Below, piece by piece: positions 15,283 through 23,555 of a stretch of 27,088 nucleotides of DNA (positions are counted from its first letter, which is position 1; each line of letters opens with the position of its first letter). Position numbers and translations under genes: made by a program. Source of the stretch: JACVRX01 sp035697245 (GTDB taxonomy: Bacteria; Actinomycetota; Actinomycetes; Jiangellales; Jiangellaceae); contig DASSDH010000110.1 of NCBI GenBank assembly GCA_035697245.1, positions 1 through 27,088 on the forward strand, in the 5' to 3' direction. The notes under the pieces are model-generated. The model had not been told where the DNA came from. It saw only the letters and a list, made by a program, of their open reading frames with translations, and ran no database searches.

Positions 15283-15680
15283 CGACGATCTCGCGCCGGC
15301 GGGGTTCGCCCCGCCGGCGCCGCTCGCATGATGACCCCGCCAGCGGTGCGGTCACTGCGGAGATCGCAGCCGCGCTGCCCGCGCTGGTGGTGATCGTGGT
15401 CGGGGCGGTTTGGCTGGTGGCGATAGCTCTGGCACAGATCCGGTGCGCCGACGCTGCCCGCGAGGCCGCCCGCGCGGCTGCTCGGGGGGAGCAGCCGGCG
15501 GTCGTCTCCGATCTGGCCGAGGCAGTTGCGCCGGACCGGGCATCGGTTCAGGTCCGCATCGGCGAGGACGCCGTCACAGTCGATGTGTCGGCGCGGGTCC
15601 CCGTGCCACTGCCGTTCGGTGCCGATCTCCCGGCTCCGACCGTGCACGCCAGGGCCGCCGCCGTGTTGGAGAGACCATGA
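15279..15680 (+). CDS. tadE: TadE-family minor pilin
   Basis: A 133-residue pseudopilin. An unusually basic N-terminus (SRRRGSPRRRR) is followed by G|AVTAEIAAALPALVVIVVGAVWLV, which keeps the pilin-type Glu at +5. The Asp-Ala-Ala-Arg-Glu-Ala-Ala-Arg helix typical of TadE comes next, then a small extracytoplasmic domain. ATG overlaps the flp stop; its own stop overlaps the next ATG. Codons 5-14 form one half of a strong RNA stem-loop (15293-15320), which explains the arginine-rich stretch or exploits it. Rv3655c counterpart. Confidence 0.9.
   Translation: MTTISRRRGSPRRRRSHDDPASGAVTAEIAAALPALVVIVVGAVWLVAIALAQIRCADAAREAARAAARGEQPAVVSDLAEAVAPDRASVQVRIGEDAVTVDVSARVPVPLPFGADLPAPTVHARAAAVLERP
15293..15320 (+). 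promoter_or_regulatory. 12-bp perfect GC stem with TTCG loop at the flp/tadE junction
   Basis: GCGCCGGCGGGG (15293-15304) and CCCCGCCGGCGC (15309-15320) are exact reverse complements with a TTCG tetraloop. It starts 10 nt after the flp stop and lies within tadE codons 5-14. Such a stem would block 3'-exonucleases and slow ribosomes or RNA polymerase, favouring pilin over minor-pilin output. Confidence 0.75.
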
Positions 15681-16447
15681 GCTGCCGGCTGGCAAGCGGC
15701 GAGCGAGGTGCCGGTTCGATCCTGGTACTCGGTGCCGTTGCCGTCGTGCTGACGGTCCTGCTCGCCGTGCTCACGCTCGCGGCCGGATACGACGCTCGGC
15801 ACCGGGCGGCCGCGGCCGCCGATCTGGCCGCACTTGCTGGTGCCGGCCAGGTTGGCTTCGGCGCGGAGCCGGCCTGCTCACTCGCCCGGACGGTGGCGGC
15901 GGCTAACGGCGGAGTCCTCCGGTCGTGCGCGGTGGAGGGTGAGCAGGTGGTCGTGAGCGTGGCCGCAACGATCGTCGGCCCCACGCCGTGGCTGCCCGAT
16001 CCGGTCCGACGGGCCCGGGCCGGTCCGACGACCGTCGGGCTGGTGGGTGGTGGCCAGGCTGCAGCGGATCGCCTGGCCCTGCCGATCGCAGACTCGTATC
16101 GCATCACCGCGCGCTTCGCCGACTCCGGCCCGCACTGGGTGTCGGGCCGGCACAGCGGCCTTGACTTCGCGACGGAGCCGGGCGTGCCGGTGTTGGCCGC
16201 GGCGCGCGGCCGGGTGACCACAGCCGGGGCTGCCGGTCGCTACGGCAACCTGGTCGTCATCGACCACGGTGGCGTGGTCACGTATTACGCGCACCTGTCC
16301 GCCGTCACAGTGGCGGTCGGCGACGTCGTCGAGACTGGCAGGCAGGTGGGCTCCGTCGGCTCTAGCGGCAACGCCACCGGACCGCACCTGCACTTCGAGG
16401 TGAGGGTCGGTGGCGTTGCCCGTGATCCGGCCGCGTTCCTGCGGTGA
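15677..16447 (+). CDS. TadF/TadE-like membrane protein fused to an M23 (LytM) peptidase
   Basis: 256 residues in two parts. Residues 1-120 match the actinobacterial helicase/secretion-neighbourhood TadE-like group (TIGR03816; Rv3654c): GERGAGSILVLGAVAVVLT membrane segment (12-37), then the RHRAAAAADLAALAGAGQ helix. No Glu+5 is present. Residues 135-256 are an M23 metallopeptidase domain. It has GRHSGLDF (His159, Asp163), YAHLS (His206) and GPHLHFE (His237, His239), so zinc ligands and catalytic histidines are all intact. The M23 domain would lie outside the membrane and cut peptidoglycan cross-bridges. Plain TadF-like proteins stop near residue 120. ATG overlaps the tadE stop, so it is co-expressed with the pilus. 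It is the last gene of the operon. Confidence 0.93.
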   Translation: MSCRLASGERGAGSILVLGAVAVVLTVLLAVLTLAAGYDARHRAAAAADLAALAGAGQVGFGAEPACSLARTVAAANGGVLRSCAVEGEQVVVSVAATIVGPTPWLPDPVRRARAGPTTVGLVGGGQAAADRLALPIADSYRITARFADSGPHWVSGRHSGLDFATEPGVPVLAAARGRVTTAGAAGRYGNLVVIDHGGVVTYYAHLSAVTVAVGDVVETGRQVGSVGSSGNATGPHLHFEVRVGGVARDPAAFLR

Positions 16448-16477
16448 GCCCAGCCCAGTGATGACGCTTTCGCTGGC

Positions 16478-17359
16478 CTACGCCTCCGGTGCCTCACGCG
16501 GGGCCTCCTGCGAGCGGGTGGCTCCGAGGCACGCCACGACGACACAGCCGATCGCCGTCCACTCGCGGCTGTCGAGCACCTCGCCGAGGATGACCAGCCC
16601 CACCAGCGCGGCAACCGCCGGCTCGAGACTCATCAGGATCCCGAACACCCTCGCCGGCATCCGCCGCAGCGCTTCGAGCTCGAAGGTGTACGGAATGACC
16701 GATGACAACAGGCCGATCGCGGCTCCGATCAGCAACACATCCGGGCGAAGCAGGCCGGTGCCGCCCGTGGTGATGCCTACCGGTAGCACCAGCATCGTCG
16801 CAGCGACGCTGGCGAGCGCCAGCCCCGACGATCCCGGAAACCGCCGGCCAGTCTCGGCGCTCAGCAGGATGTATCCGGCCCACGCAGCAGCCGCAAGGAG
16901 GGCGAAGGCTACACCCACGGCGGTGACCGCGCCGGAGTCGTCGAGTGTGAGCAGCGCGACCCCAGCGGCCGCGAGTCCCACCCAGAGCAAGTCGATCCAT
17001 CGGCGGGAGAAGGCGACCGCCACGCCCAGCGGGCCCAGGAACTCGATCGTCACCGCGATGCCGAGCGGGATTCGGGAGAACGACTCGTAGATCGAGTAGT
17101 TCATGGTCGCCAACGTCACGCCGAAGGCGCCAGCCACCGCGAGATCGCCGCGGCGCCAGCGCCGTGCTCCCGCTCGCAAGAGCGAACGTGAAATCAGGAC
17201 AAGCACGATCGAAGATGTGGCGAGCCGCAGCGTGACGACTGCACTGGGCGGAAGCTCCTCGAACAGCTTCTTCGCGAATCCTGCGCCCAGCTGCACCGAG
17301 GCGATGCCGAGCAGTACCAGGGCTGGTGCCGGAACCGCGCTCGGCCTGATCACCGCCAC
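16478..17359 (-). CDS. EamA/DMT-family transporter (RhtA-like)
   Basis: A 293-residue inner-membrane protein with about ten hydrophobic segments in two EamA repeats. The RhtA-like landmarks are GIASVQLGAGFAKKLFEELPP near the start, MNYSIYESFSRIPLGIAVTIEFLGPL in the middle and IPYTFELEALRRMPARVFGILMSLEPAVAALVG in the second repeat. The group exports amino acids such as threonine/homoserine or other metabolites; the substrate is not determined here. The GTG start lies 43 bp downstream of the small membrane-protein gene on the same strand, so it may be in the helicase operon. It converges on the Tad operon with a 30-bp gap. Confidence 0.88.
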   Translation of the reverse strand: MAVIRPSAVPAPALVLLGIASVQLGAGFAKKLFEELPPSAVVTLRLATSSIVLVLISRSLLRAGARRWRRGDLAVAGAFGVTLATMNYSIYESFSRIPLGIAVTIEFLGPLGVAVAFSRRWIDLLWVGLAAAGVALLTLDDSGAVTAVGVAFALLAAAAWAGYILLSAETGRRFPGSSGLALASVAATMLVLPVGITTGGTGLLRPDVLLIGAAIGLLSSVIPYTFELEALRRMPARVFGILMSLEPAVAALVGLVILGEVLDSREWTAIGCVVVACLGATRSQEAPREAPEA

Positions 17360-17402
17360 GGCTGCGCGGTCCGGCGGGCTTGCTGGATCGACCGAGATCC
17401 GA

Positions 17403-17768
17403 TCAGGTGCGGCGTTCCTCGGTCGGGTAGTCAGGCGACTGCGTCATCGTGATGTCGTCGACCTCATCGTCGTATTGCTGCGCCGCTGCCGCTCGGTCGT
17501 CGGTCACCGCCGGCGCCGCTTTGGCGCGCCTGCGCAGCTCACGAACCTCCTCGCGGCGTTGCCGCGAGCGACGCATGGCCATTCGGAGCAGGACGAAGGC
17601 AAACAGCGCGACAACCCCGGTGACCACCCCGGCCAGAAACACCATGCCGCTATCGGTCTCGATGGTCACGTCGTAGAACTCGACGGTCACGTCGGCGCTC
17701 TGGCCGATCAAGGCCGCCACGATCAACGCGATCGCGGCTGCCAACAGGAGTAGGGCGATGAGGATCAT
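17403..17768 (-). CDS. Small two-TM membrane protein, function unknown
   Basis: 121 residues. The first helix is ILIALLLLAAAIALIVAALI (2-21), followed by a short extracytoplasmic loop (SADVTVEFYDVTIETDSG). The second helix is MVFLAGVVTGVVALFAFVLL (42-61), followed by a long charged cytoplasmic tail (basic, then acidic). The layout resembles LapA-domain proteins, but I cannot confirm the family. The ATG overlaps the helicase stop codon (ATGA), so the two are translationally coupled. Confidence 0.8.
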   Translation of the reverse strand: MILIALLLLAAAIALIVAALIGQSADVTVEFYDVTIETDSGMVFLAGVVTGVVALFAFVLLRMAMRRSRQRREEVRELRRRAKAAPAVTDDRAAAAQQYDDEVDDITMTQSPDYPTEERRT

Positions 17769-20113
17769 GACAACTCCCTTGCCTTCCGCTGTGGTGGGCA
17801 GGGGACCGGCCCGGCTGGCGCCTCTGCGAGCACCGCATCGAGGAGCCGTACCGCCCCGGTCTTGTCCAGTGGTTCATTACCGTTCCCGCACTTGGGCGAC
17901 TGTACGCACGACGGGCACCCGTCGGGACAGGAACAAGCTGCAATTGTCTCGCGGGTCGCGCGCAGCCACACCGCCGCGGCGTCGAAGCCACGTTCGGCGA
18001 AGCCGGCCCCGCCGGGATGGCCGTCGTGTACGAAGACCGTCAGCAGGCCGGTGTCGAGGTGTCGGGCCGTGGACATTCCGCCGACGTCCCACCGGTCACA
18101 CGTTGCGATGAGCGGCAACATACCGATTGCCGCGTGCTCCGCGGCGTGGGCGGCCCCCGGAGCATCGGAGGCGGCGATACCCGCCGCGCCGACCTCGTCG
18201 TCCGGCAGGGTCCACCACACCGCTCGCGTCCGCAGTTGCCGCGGCGGCAGGTCCAGCGGCTCCTCGCCGAGGATCTCGCCGCTGCCGAACCGCCGCTTGA
18301 GGAACGACACCACCTGATTCGATACCTCGACGCTGCCGACCACCAATCGCGCCGCGCCCCAGTCCACGCTGCGTTCCTCGCGAAGTACGCGGAGATCCGT
18401 GACGTCCCGGGCGGTCGTGGTGTAGTCAGGATCATCGGGCCGGACAATCGCGAGACTGTCGGCCAGATCCAGTTCCTCGACCACGTAGGTCTCACCCTGG
18501 TGAACATAGACGGCACCTTGATGGACCGTGGCGTGCGCCCGGCCCGGGTCCACGGTGCCGAGCAGGCGACCGGTCCGAGACTCGAGCAGTCGGACCGGTT
18601 GGCCACCGGTGCCACGGAGGTCGGCCAGGTCGGTAGCCCAGTCGCGGCGGGTCCAGTACCAGCCTGACGCCCGTCGGCGGAGCAGACGGCGGCGCTCCAG
18701 CGAGGCCAGCACGCTTGGCGCCGACGGGCCGAAGAGTTCGAGATCGGCGTCGGACAGCGGCGACTCTGCAGCCGCCGCACACAGGTGCGGGGCGAGGACA
18801 TATGGGTTGTCCGGGTCGAGCACCGTCGCTTCGACGGACTGACCGAACAGCGCCGTCGGATGTGTGACCACGTACGTGTCCAGCGGGTCGTCCCGTGCGA
18901 CCAGGACGGCCAGCGCCTCCTGACCGGCACGGCCGGCCCGCCCGGCCTGCTGCCACAGTGATGCACGGGTGCCGGGCCAACCGGCCATGAGCACGGCGTC
19001 CAGTCCGGCGATATCCACACCGAGTTCGAGCGCGTTGGTGGCCGCGACCGCGCGCAGGGCGCCCACCTGAAGCTTCTCCTCCAGGGCACGCCGCTCGTGC
19101 GGCAAGTAGCCCGCCCGATACGCGGCAACCTGTTCGGCGAGAGCGGCGGCAACCGGCTTGAGCGCGTTGCGGGTCAGCGTCGCCACTGTTTCCGCCGAGC
19201 GTCGGGACCGAACGAACGCAACTGCTCGGGCACCGGCTACCACCAAGTCGACGAGCAGATCCGCTGTCTCGACGACCGTGCTGCGGCGCACCGGCGCCCC
19301 GTTCTCCCCGGCACCAAGGGCATGTGCCGGAAGAAGTGGGGGTTCCCACAGCACGAAGGCGGCCTGAGCCCGAGGCGAGCCGTCGTCGATCACTGGCACC
19401 ACCGGCTGCCCGACCAACCGGCTGGCGCTTATCTCCGGCTCGGCCGTCGTGGCCGACGCCAGCACGAAGATGGGTTTCGCGCCGTATTCGGCGGCCACGC
19501 GACGAAGCCGGCGGAGGACCTGGGCGACATGGGAGCCGAAGACTCCCCGGTAGTAATGGCATTCGTCGACCACCACGAATCGCAGGTCACGCAAGAAGGC
19601 AGCCCATCGGTGGTGTCGAGGAAGCAGCGAGTGATGGAGCATGTCCGGGTTGGTGAGCAGGTAGGTCCCGTGTGCTCGGGCCGCATCGCGTGCCTCGATC
19701 GGCGTGTCTCCGTCGTAGGTTGCCGCGACGGTGCCGGGGACGGCCAGTGTTTCGAGCGCGCGCCACTGGTCCGCCGCCAGCGCCTTCGTCGGCGACAGGT
19801 AAAGCGTCCGGGATCGATCGCGGCGAGCGGAGGTCAGCGCCGGCAGCAGGTAGACGAGCGACTTCCCCGACGCTGTTCCGGTCGCTACGACCACCGAGTG
19901 GCCCGCCCACGCGAGTGAGGCGGCGGCTGCCTGATGCGACCAGGGTGCCCGGATGCCAGTCTCCTGGAGCCGGCGGCGCACCAGCGGGTCCACCCAGTCC
20001 GGCCAATCCACCGTCTGCCCGGCGCGGGCGGGCACGGACTCGACGTGGGTGACGCTTGCTGCTCGTCCCGGCGCTGCCGTGAGGGTGGCGAGCAGCTCAG
20101 CGGCCGTGGGCAC
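17765..20113 (-). CDS. DEAD/DEAH-box helicase (DECH type, YprA/MrfA-like)
   Basis: A 782-residue superfamily 2 helicase of the actinobacterial helicase/secretion-neighbourhood family (TIGR03817; Rv3649-type). Motifs in order are the Q-like YPRA start region VDPLVRRRLQETGI, Walker A ATGTASGKS, Walker B VVVDECHYYRG, motif III LASATTAEP, motif V TNALELGVDIAGLDAV and motif VI QQAGRAGRAG. A C-terminal DUF1998/MZB segment has the four-cysteine cluster CSCPDGCPSCVQSPKC. Related YprA/MrfA helicases act in DNA repair. The open frame runs upstream to 20272, but the GTG at 20113 starts a sensible PTAAELLATLTAAPGR. It is divergent from bldG with 116 bp between them. Confidence 0.92.
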   Translation of the reverse strand: MPTAAELLATLTAAPGRAASVTHVESVPARAGQTVDWPDWVDPLVRRRLQETGIRAPWSHQAAAASLAWAGHSVVVATGTASGKSLVYLLPALTSARRDRSRTLYLSPTKALAADQWRALETLAVPGTVAATYDGDTPIEARDAARAHGTYLLTNPDMLHHSLLPRHHRWAAFLRDLRFVVVDECHYYRGVFGSHVAQVLRRLRRVAAEYGAKPIFVLASATTAEPEISASRLVGQPVVPVIDDGSPRAQAAFVLWEPPLLPAHALGAGENGAPVRRSTVVETADLLVDLVVAGARAVAFVRSRRSAETVATLTRNALKPVAAALAEQVAAYRAGYLPHERRALEEKLQVGALRAVAATNALELGVDIAGLDAVLMAGWPGTRASLWQQAGRAGRAGQEALAVLVARDDPLDTYVVTHPTALFGQSVEATVLDPDNPYVLAPHLCAAAAESPLSDADLELFGPSAPSVLASLERRRLLRRRASGWYWTRRDWATDLADLRGTGGQPVRLLESRTGRLLGTVDPGRAHATVHQGAVYVHQGETYVVEELDLADSLAIVRPDDPDYTTTARDVTDLRVLREERSVDWGAARLVVGSVEVSNQVVSFLKRRFGSGEILGEEPLDLPPRQLRTRAVWWTLPDDEVGAAGIAASDAPGAAHAAEHAAIGMLPLIATCDRWDVGGMSTARHLDTGLLTVFVHDGHPGGAGFAERGFDAAAVWLRATRETIAACSCPDGCPSCVQSPKCGNGNEPLDKTGAVRLLDAVLAEAPAGPVPCPPQRKARELS

Positions 20114-20229
20114 GTGGGAAGTCTCGCACCGTGCTGCGGCAAGGAGCCCGAGTGAGGTGCGGGCGCGGATCCGAGTGCGACCGTCTACATTGAACGCCAA
20201 CGAGATCCATCCACGCGCCAGGAGGTCGA

Positions 20230-20571
20230 GTGGACCTGTCGTTGTCGAGCCGTCTCGATGGCGGACGAACAATCGTCGAGGCCGTCGGCGAAATAGACGT
20301 CTACACCGCGCCCAAGCTTCGTGAACAGCTCACTGAGCTGGTCGATGCCGGTCGTCGCGACATCATCGTCGACATGCGGAAGGTCGAGTTCCTCGACTCC
20401 ACTGGCCTGGGAGTTCTGGTCGGCGGGCTCAAGCGAGTGAGCCAGCACGGCGGCTCGCTACGCCTGGTATGCACGCAGGAGCGGATCCTCAAAATCTTCC
20501 GGATCACCGGGCTGACGAAGGTATTCGCCATCTATGGCGACGTCGCCACGGCGGTGGCGGCTGACGACTGA
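20230..20571 (+). CDS. bldG: Anti-anti-sigma factor BldG (STAS domain)
   Basis: A 113-residue single STAS domain. It starts MDLSLSSR and has the conserved GEIDVYTAPKLREQL and FLDSTGLGVLVGGLKR. Ser57 in this motif corresponds to the phosphorylated serine of Streptomyces BldG. The C-terminus LRLVCTQERILKIFRITGLTKVF is nearly that of BldG. In Streptomyces, BldG controls differentiation and stress sigma factors by binding anti-sigma factors when unphosphorylated. GTG start with GGAGG at 20221-20225. The next gene starts 6-12 bp after its stop and encodes the anti-sigma-like partner. Confidence 0.95.
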   Translation: MDLSLSSRLDGGRTIVEAVGEIDVYTAPKLREQLTELVDAGRRDIIVDMRKVEFLDSTGLGVLVGGLKRVSQHGGSLRLVCTQERILKIFRITGLTKVFAIYGDVATAVAADD

Positions 20572-20577
20572 CATCGG

Positions 20578-21045
20578 TTGATCGTGGCACTGGTCGAGCT
20601 GAGTTTTCCCGCGCGACCCGTGCACGTCCGGACCGCCCGGCAGGTCGCCGTTTCGCTCGCCCGGCGGGCCCAGCTGGCGGAGGAGATTCTGGACGAGATC
20701 CGGCTCGCCGTCGCCGAGGCCTGCGGCCTGGCCCTGGCGGTGCTGCGGCAAGCGCGGGACGACGGCCCGGTCGCCGTCGACTTCGATGACAGCGACGGGT
20801 TCACCGTCGAGGTGCGTGCCGGAGCCGTGCTGCCTGCGGCGACGGGCGCGGCAGCTCTCGACGTGGTCGCCGACGCGGCGAAGCTCGCCGCCGAGGACGG
20901 CGAGCAGCTGCCGGCGGGAGCTGCGTTGGCGGTGCTGGCGGAGGTCGCTCCCGTCCTGGACGCCGCGACGTCGGCGCAGGGACTACGGCTGCGGCTGGGC
21001 TGGCCCGCCGTGGCCGATTTAGGGCCCGCGGGCCGGACTGCGTAG
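20578..21045 (+). CDS. RsbW-like anti-sigma factor with degenerate ATP site
   Basis: About 153-155 residues, in the position of the anti-sigma gene (ApgA/orf3) downstream of bldG in Streptomyces. A beta-strand start (LVELSFPARPVHVRTARQVAVSLARR) and the helix EILDEIRLAVAEACGLALAVL mark a GHKL/HATPase fold. In the N box EACxNA the Asn is replaced (EACGLA), and no DxGxG G1 box is present. ATP binding and BldG kinase activity are therefore unlikely. The TTG at 20578 or GTG at 20584 may be the start. It probably binds BldG and/or a sigma factor without phosphorylating it. Confidence 0.8.
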   Translation: MIVALVELSFPARPVHVRTARQVAVSLARRAQLAEEILDEIRLAVAEACGLALAVLRQARDDGPVAVDFDDSDGFTVEVRAGAVLPAATGAAALDVVADAAKLAAEDGEQLPAGAALAVLAEVAPVLDAATSAQGLRLRLGWPAVADLGPAGRTA

Positions 21046-21060
21046 AATTCGGCACCAGTC

Positions 21061-21083
21061 GGACCGGGCCTTTCGCTCGGTCC
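21061..21083 (+). terminator. Hairpin between the anti-sigma gene and hppA
   Basis: GGACCG and CGGTCC pair, extended inward by a G-T and a G-C pair, with a 7-nt loop. It lies 15 bp after the anti-sigma stop and has no T-tract. It may be a U-less terminator isolating bldG-orf from hppA, which begins 94 bp further on. Confidence 0.4.
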
Positions 21084-21177
21084 TGGGTCGTCAGCCACCC
21101 TCGGCGCCCGCTTGCGCCTGGCGCGCCGCGGGTACTGGGTATTTGTCCGACCCTGACCGGCACGTCAAGGAGGACGA

Positions 21178-23550
21178 ATGACCGGGCTGTTGCAGGCCCA
21201 AGAAACCAGTTCGGCGATCTCACTGTCGGGCAGCAACCTGTCTTATGTCGTCGTCGTCGCGCTGGTCGCCATTGCGGCCCTGGTGATGGCGGGCCTGTTC
21301 CGTCGGGAGGTGCTCGCTGCCGGCGAAGGCACCGAGCGTATGCAGGCGATCTCGCTGGCCGTGCAGGAGGGCGCGGCGGCCTATCTCTATCGGCAGTTCA
21401 GGACGTTGGCGATCTTCGTCGTCCTGGTGGTCGGCTTACTGTTCCTACTCCCGGGCGACGGTGAGGTGCGGTTCGGGCGGTCGCTGTTCTTCGTCGTCGG
21501 GGCCGTGTTCTCGGCCGCTATCGGCTATTTCGGCATGTCGCTTGCGGTCCGCGCCAATGTCCGCGTCGCGGCCGCGGCGCGTGACGAGGGCCGTGACCCG
21601 GCCATGCGGATCGCGTTCCGTACCGGTGGCGTTGTCGGCATGGCCACCGTCGGTCTCGGTCTGCTCGGCGCAGCGACCGTGGTGCTCATCTACAAGAGCG
21701 ACGCACCGTCGGTCCTCGAAGGCTTCGGCTTCGGTGCTGCGCTTCTTGCCATGTTCATGCGGGTGGGCGGCGGCATCTTCACTAAGGCGGCCGACGTTGG
21801 CGCCGACCTGGTCGGCAAGGTCGAGGCCGGGATACCCGAGGACGACCCGCGGAACGCGGCCGTGATCGCCGACAACGTCGGCGACAATGTCGGCGACTGC
21901 GCCGGCATGGCCGCGGACCTGTTCGAGTCCTACGCCGTGATGCTGGTCGCCGCGCTCATCCTGGGCAAGGCTGCCTTCGGCGCGGAGGGTTTGGTCTTTC
22001 CGCTGGTGGTGCCGGCCATCGGCGCGTTGACCGCGGTGCTCGGGATCTACCTGACCAGACCTCGGGCGGGAGAGAACGGGCTTCGGACGATCAACCGCAG
22101 CTTCTACGCCTCGGCCGTAGTATCGGCGATCTTGTGCTCGCTGGCTGCCTATGCCTATCTTCCCGGTTCGTTCCTCGAGCTCGACGGTGGCGTCGATCAT
22201 GACGGCGATCCACGGTCACTGGCAGCACTCGCCGTGATCATCGGCATCGTCCTGGCCGGGGTCATCCTGTGGCTCACCGGATACTTCACCGGCACCAACC
22301 GACGTCCGGTCCGCGACGTCGGCCGGACCTCGCTGACTGGCCCGGCAACGGTGATCCTCTCCGGTGTGGCCGTCGGTCTGGAGTCCGCCGTCTACACCGC
22401 TCTCATCATCAGTGCCGCGGTCTACGGGGCGTTTCTCCTCGGCGGCGGCTCGGTGGTGCTGTCGCTGTTCCTCATAGCCCTTGCTGGAACCGGGCTGCTG
22501 ACTACGGTCGGCGTGATCGTCGCCATGGACACGTTCGGACCGATCAGCGACAACGCCCAAGGCATCGCGGAGATGTCCGGCGACGTGACCGGGGAGGGCG
22601 CCCAGATACTGACCGAGCTCGACGCCGTGGGCAACACGACCAAGGCGATCACCAAAGGCATCGCCATCGCAACCGCCGTGCTGGCAGCCACAGCGCTGTT
22701 CGGCTCGTACAACGACGCGGTCCGAGCAACTCTGGCCGAGGCCGGAGTGGCCGCGGCGGATGCCGGCACGGCCTTCCTGCGCACGGTGGACGCACCGAAC
22801 ATCCTGGTCGGCGTGCTGATCGGTGCCTCGGTCGTGTTCCTGTTCGCCGGCCTGCTGATCAACGCGGTCGGCCGGGCTGCGGGCGCCGTCGTGTTCGAGG
22901 TGCGCCGCCAGTTCCGCGAGATCCCAGGATTGATGGAGGGAACGACGCGGCCTGAGTACGGCAAGGTCGTCGACATCGTCACCCGGGACTCCTTGCGCGA
23001 GCTCGCGACGCCCGGACTGCTCGCCGCGCTGGCACCGATTGCCGTGGGCTTCGGCCTTGGGGTCGGACCGCTGGCCGGCTACCTCTGTGGAGCAATCGCG
23101 ACGGGGACGCTGATGGCGGTCTATCTCGCCAACTCCGGCGGTGCGTGGGACAACGCGAAGAAGCTGGTCGAAGACGGTCATCACGGCGGCAAAGGTTCGC
23201 CGGCCCACGAAGCCACGGTCATCGGGGACACCGTTGGCGATCCCTTCAAGGACACCGCCGGGCCGGCGATCAACCCGCTGATCAAGGTGATGAACCTTGT
23301 TTCGGTACTGGTGGCGCCCGCAATCGTCGCCATGTCGGTTGGGCCGGAGGCCAGCGACCTGCGTTACGCGATCGCCGCGGGCGCCGTGGTCGTGATCGTG
23401 GCGGCCGTGTGGTTCTCCAAACGGCGCGCCGTGGCGCTCGGCTCGGACGACGCCGACGCGTCGGGACCGCCGCCCACGGCGATCGAGCCAACCCCCACGT
23501 TCGACCAGCCGCCCGAGCAGACCGGCGCTCGCAAGTCTCGGACCACCTAG
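21178..23550 (+). CDS. hppA: H+-translocating membrane pyrophosphatase
   Basis: A 790-residue integral membrane pump that hydrolyses pyrophosphate and exports protons. About 16 hydrophobic segments are seen. The catalytic motif DVGADLVGKVE is at about 206-216, and DNVGDNVGDCAGMAADLFESY follows. Further blocks are DTFGPISDNAQGIAEM and, near the end, DTVGDPFKDTAGPAINPLIK. In the ion-specificity region GNTTKAITKG, Lys489 and Thr492 correspond to the Lys/Thr pair of K+-independent H+-PPases. ATG with AAGGAGG about 6 nt upstream. The C-terminal tail (from about 745) is Pro/Ser-rich and charged. The M28 lipoprotein gene starts 5 bp after its stop. Confidence 0.96.
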   Translation: MTGLLQAQETSSAISLSGSNLSYVVVVALVAIAALVMAGLFRREVLAAGEGTERMQAISLAVQEGAAAYLYRQFRTLAIFVVLVVGLLFLLPGDGEVRFGRSLFFVVGAVFSAAIGYFGMSLAVRANVRVAAAARDEGRDPAMRIAFRTGGVVGMATVGLGLLGAATVVLIYKSDAPSVLEGFGFGAALLAMFMRVGGGIFTKAADVGADLVGKVEAGIPEDDPRNAAVIADNVGDNVGDCAGMAADLFESYAVMLVAALILGKAAFGAEGLVFPLVVPAIGALTAVLGIYLTRPRAGENGLRTINRSFYASAVVSAILCSLAAYAYLPGSFLELDGGVDHDGDPRSLAALAVIIGIVLAGVILWLTGYFTGTNRRPVRDVGRTSLTGPATVILSGVAVGLESAVYTALIISAAVYGAFLLGGGSVVLSLFLIALAGTGLLTTVGVIVAMDTFGPISDNAQGIAEMSGDVTGEGAQILTELDAVGNTTKAITKGIAIATAVLAATALFGSYNDAVRATLAEAGVAAADAGTAFLRTVDAPNILVGVLIGASVVFLFAGLLINAVGRAAGAVVFEVRRQFREIPGLMEGTTRPEYGKVVDIVTRDSLRELATPGLLAALAPIAVGFGLGVGPLAGYLCGAIATGTLMAVYLANSGGAWDNAKKLVEDGHHGGKGSPAHEATVIGDTVGDPFKDTAGPAINPLIKVMNLVSVLVAPAIVAMSVGPEASDLRYAIAAGAVVVIVAAVWFSKRRAVALGSDDADASGPPPTAIEPTPTFDQPPEQTGARKSRTT

Positions 23551-23555
23551 TCCCC

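Noticed and set aside
20114..20229. bldG promoter
   Set aside because: A TACATT-like hexamer at 20186-20191 has no acceptable -35 and I could not decide between several weak candidates.
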